Source of the DNA: an uncultured bacterium
Lineage (GTDB): Bacteria > Cyanobacteriota > Vampirovibrionia > Gastranaerophilales > Gastranaerophilaceae
Reading direction: 5' to 3'
Assembly (NCBI GenBank): GCA_949296425.1
Contig: CASFPN010000020.1
Location: forward strand, 1-64,000
DNA length: 64,000 nt
Shown here in pieces: positions 63,180 to 64,000 of this stretch. The notes under the pieces were generated by a model, which had not been told where the DNA came from, ran no database searches, and saw nothing but the letters and a program-made list of their open reading frames with translations. Numbering within the stretch: the stretch's first letter is position 1; the number at the start of each line of letters is the position of its first letter. Position numbers and translations under genes: made by a program.

Positions 63180-64000
63180 ATGAAAAATATATTATTAACC
63201 GGTTCAGGAGGCTTCATCGGATCTCATTTAAAAATACACTTAAAAGATAAATTTAATTTACTAACACCCAGAAGTTATGAATTAAATTTACTCGATAATA
63301 ATTCTTTAGAAAAATTTTTTTGTAAACATAAAATTGAATTTATTATACATTCTGCTTCTTGCGGTGTTAGAATAACACCCGATGCAACATTAGATGATGT
63401 TGCAAAACCTAATATTCAAATGTTTAATAATCTTGCAAACTTTGTAAACAATAACTGCCCTATGATAACCCTTGGTTCCGGTGCGGAGTATGACAAATCA
63501 AGGCCTTTAATCCATATTAAAGAAGACGAATTCGGGAAATTTATTCCAAAAGATCCGTACGGATATTCTAAATACATAATTTCAAAAGAAATTGAAAAAC
63601 GCGAGCATATATTAAATTTACGCATATTTGGGATCTACGGGCAAAATGAACATTGTTCAAGAGTTACCAGTTCTATTATCAACGCAAATCTAAAAAAAGA
63701 ACCAGTAATATTAAATCAAAATGTTAAATTCAGCTTTATTTGGATTGATGATTTTTGCAAAATTGTGGAATATTTTATAAATAACAGAACGGAAGAAAAA
63801 TTTTTGAATATTGCCGGCTCGGAAAGTATCGAAATTGTAGATTTAGCTAAAATTGTAAACAATTTTTCCGATTATAAATCAGAAATTATCGTAAAAAAGG
63901 ATGGATTAAACAACGAATATACTGCTGACAATTCAAAGCTTATGAAGGAACTGAATGAATTTGAATTCACAAGTTATGAAAAAGGATTAAAAATTTTGTC
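63180..64000 (+). CDS. NAD-dependent epimerase/dehydratase, C-terminus outside window
   Basis: The frame runs open from the ATG at 63180 to the right edge (273 codons visible). The Rossmann motif NILLTGSGGFIGSHLKIHL is followed by IEFIIHSASCGVRITPDATL, and PYGYSKYIISKEIEKREH with the YxxxK catalytic pair. LRIFGIYG and LNIAGSESIEIVDLAKIV are extended SDR segments. In this position it could be the C4 reductase or epimerase finishing the CDP-dideoxysugar (compare RfbJ/RfbS). GAGGATTAA lies upstream. Confidence 0.85.
   Translation, partial: MKNILLTGSGGFIGSHLKIHLKDKFNLLTPRSYELNLLDNNSLEKFFCKHKIEFIIHSASCGVRITPDATLDDVAKPNIQMFNNLANFVNNNCPMITLGSGAEYDKSRPLIHIKEDEFGKFIPKDPYGYSKYIISKEIEKREHILNLRIFGIYGQNEHCSRVTSSIINANLKKEPVILNQNVKFSFIWIDDFCKIVEYFINNRTEEKFLNIAGSESIEIVDLAKIVNNFSDYKSEIIVKKDGLNNEYTADNSKLMKELNEFEFTSYEKGLKIL

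Overview
The window looks like a chromosome segment from an AT-rich Gram-negative bacterium close to the Cyanobacteria, most probably a gut Gastranaerophilales (Melainabacteria/Vampirovibrionia). This is inferred from an RpaB-type response regulator, several prepilin-like proteins sharing the (F/G)FTLAEVLITLGIIGVVAA segment, small proteins with an F-x-G motif, KdsB and MlaEF (outer-membrane biology), and the absence of photosynthesis genes. No rRNA gene or database match was available.

Layout. 1-4.7 kb: a Cys-rich tandem-repeat prepilin-like gene running off the left edge, then TPR, HAD, DedA and Ogt genes. 4.7-5.9 kb: an accessory patch with a putative type I toxin-antitoxin-like locus, a truncated coding remnant, two copies of a tRNA 3' end plus terminator, and an intact tRNA-His. 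6-27 kb: a dense housekeeping region (rpaB, kdsB-prmA-accA-accD, ebfC-recR, pyrG, gatC, a group 3 sigma factor, prepilin peptidase, dnaA-ruvA, an RTX-type protein, SpoU methyltransferase, aminopeptidase P, parvulin). 27.4-29.2 kb: a structured RNA candidate, tRNA-Gly, MscS and RlmH. 29.2-42.1 kb: four prepilin-like genes interspersed with MlaEF, an aminotransferase, MazG, an oligopeptide ABC ATPase and lineage-specific proteins. 42-56.3 kb: glmU, MFS, a 0.5 kb inverted-repeat element, typA, glgA, a 1173-residue zinc-ribbon/ATPase-like protein, dapL, ruvB, smpB. 56.3-64 kb: a co-directional CDP-sugar cluster (formyltransferase, rfbF, rfbG, rfbH, split transketolase, epimerase) running off the right edge.

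How it fits together. The prepilin peptidase at 20.3 kb is the obvious processing enzyme for the five prepilin-like products. The right end would build a 3,6-dideoxy CDP-sugar for a surface glycan, with kdsB supporting LPS core synthesis.

Most unusual signals. (1) The four prepilin-like genes at 29-42 kb share a G-rich tract just after the start. In three it totals 10 bases and puts the upstream start out of frame with the prepilin body; in one it is 11 bases and in frame. This suggests phase variation or programmed slippage. (2) A 26-codon hydrophobic peptide lies opposite a small RNA with its own strong promoter and terminator, at 4.94-5.21 kb. (3) Palindromic repeats sit in frame inside coding sequences (prmA and the prepilin leaders).
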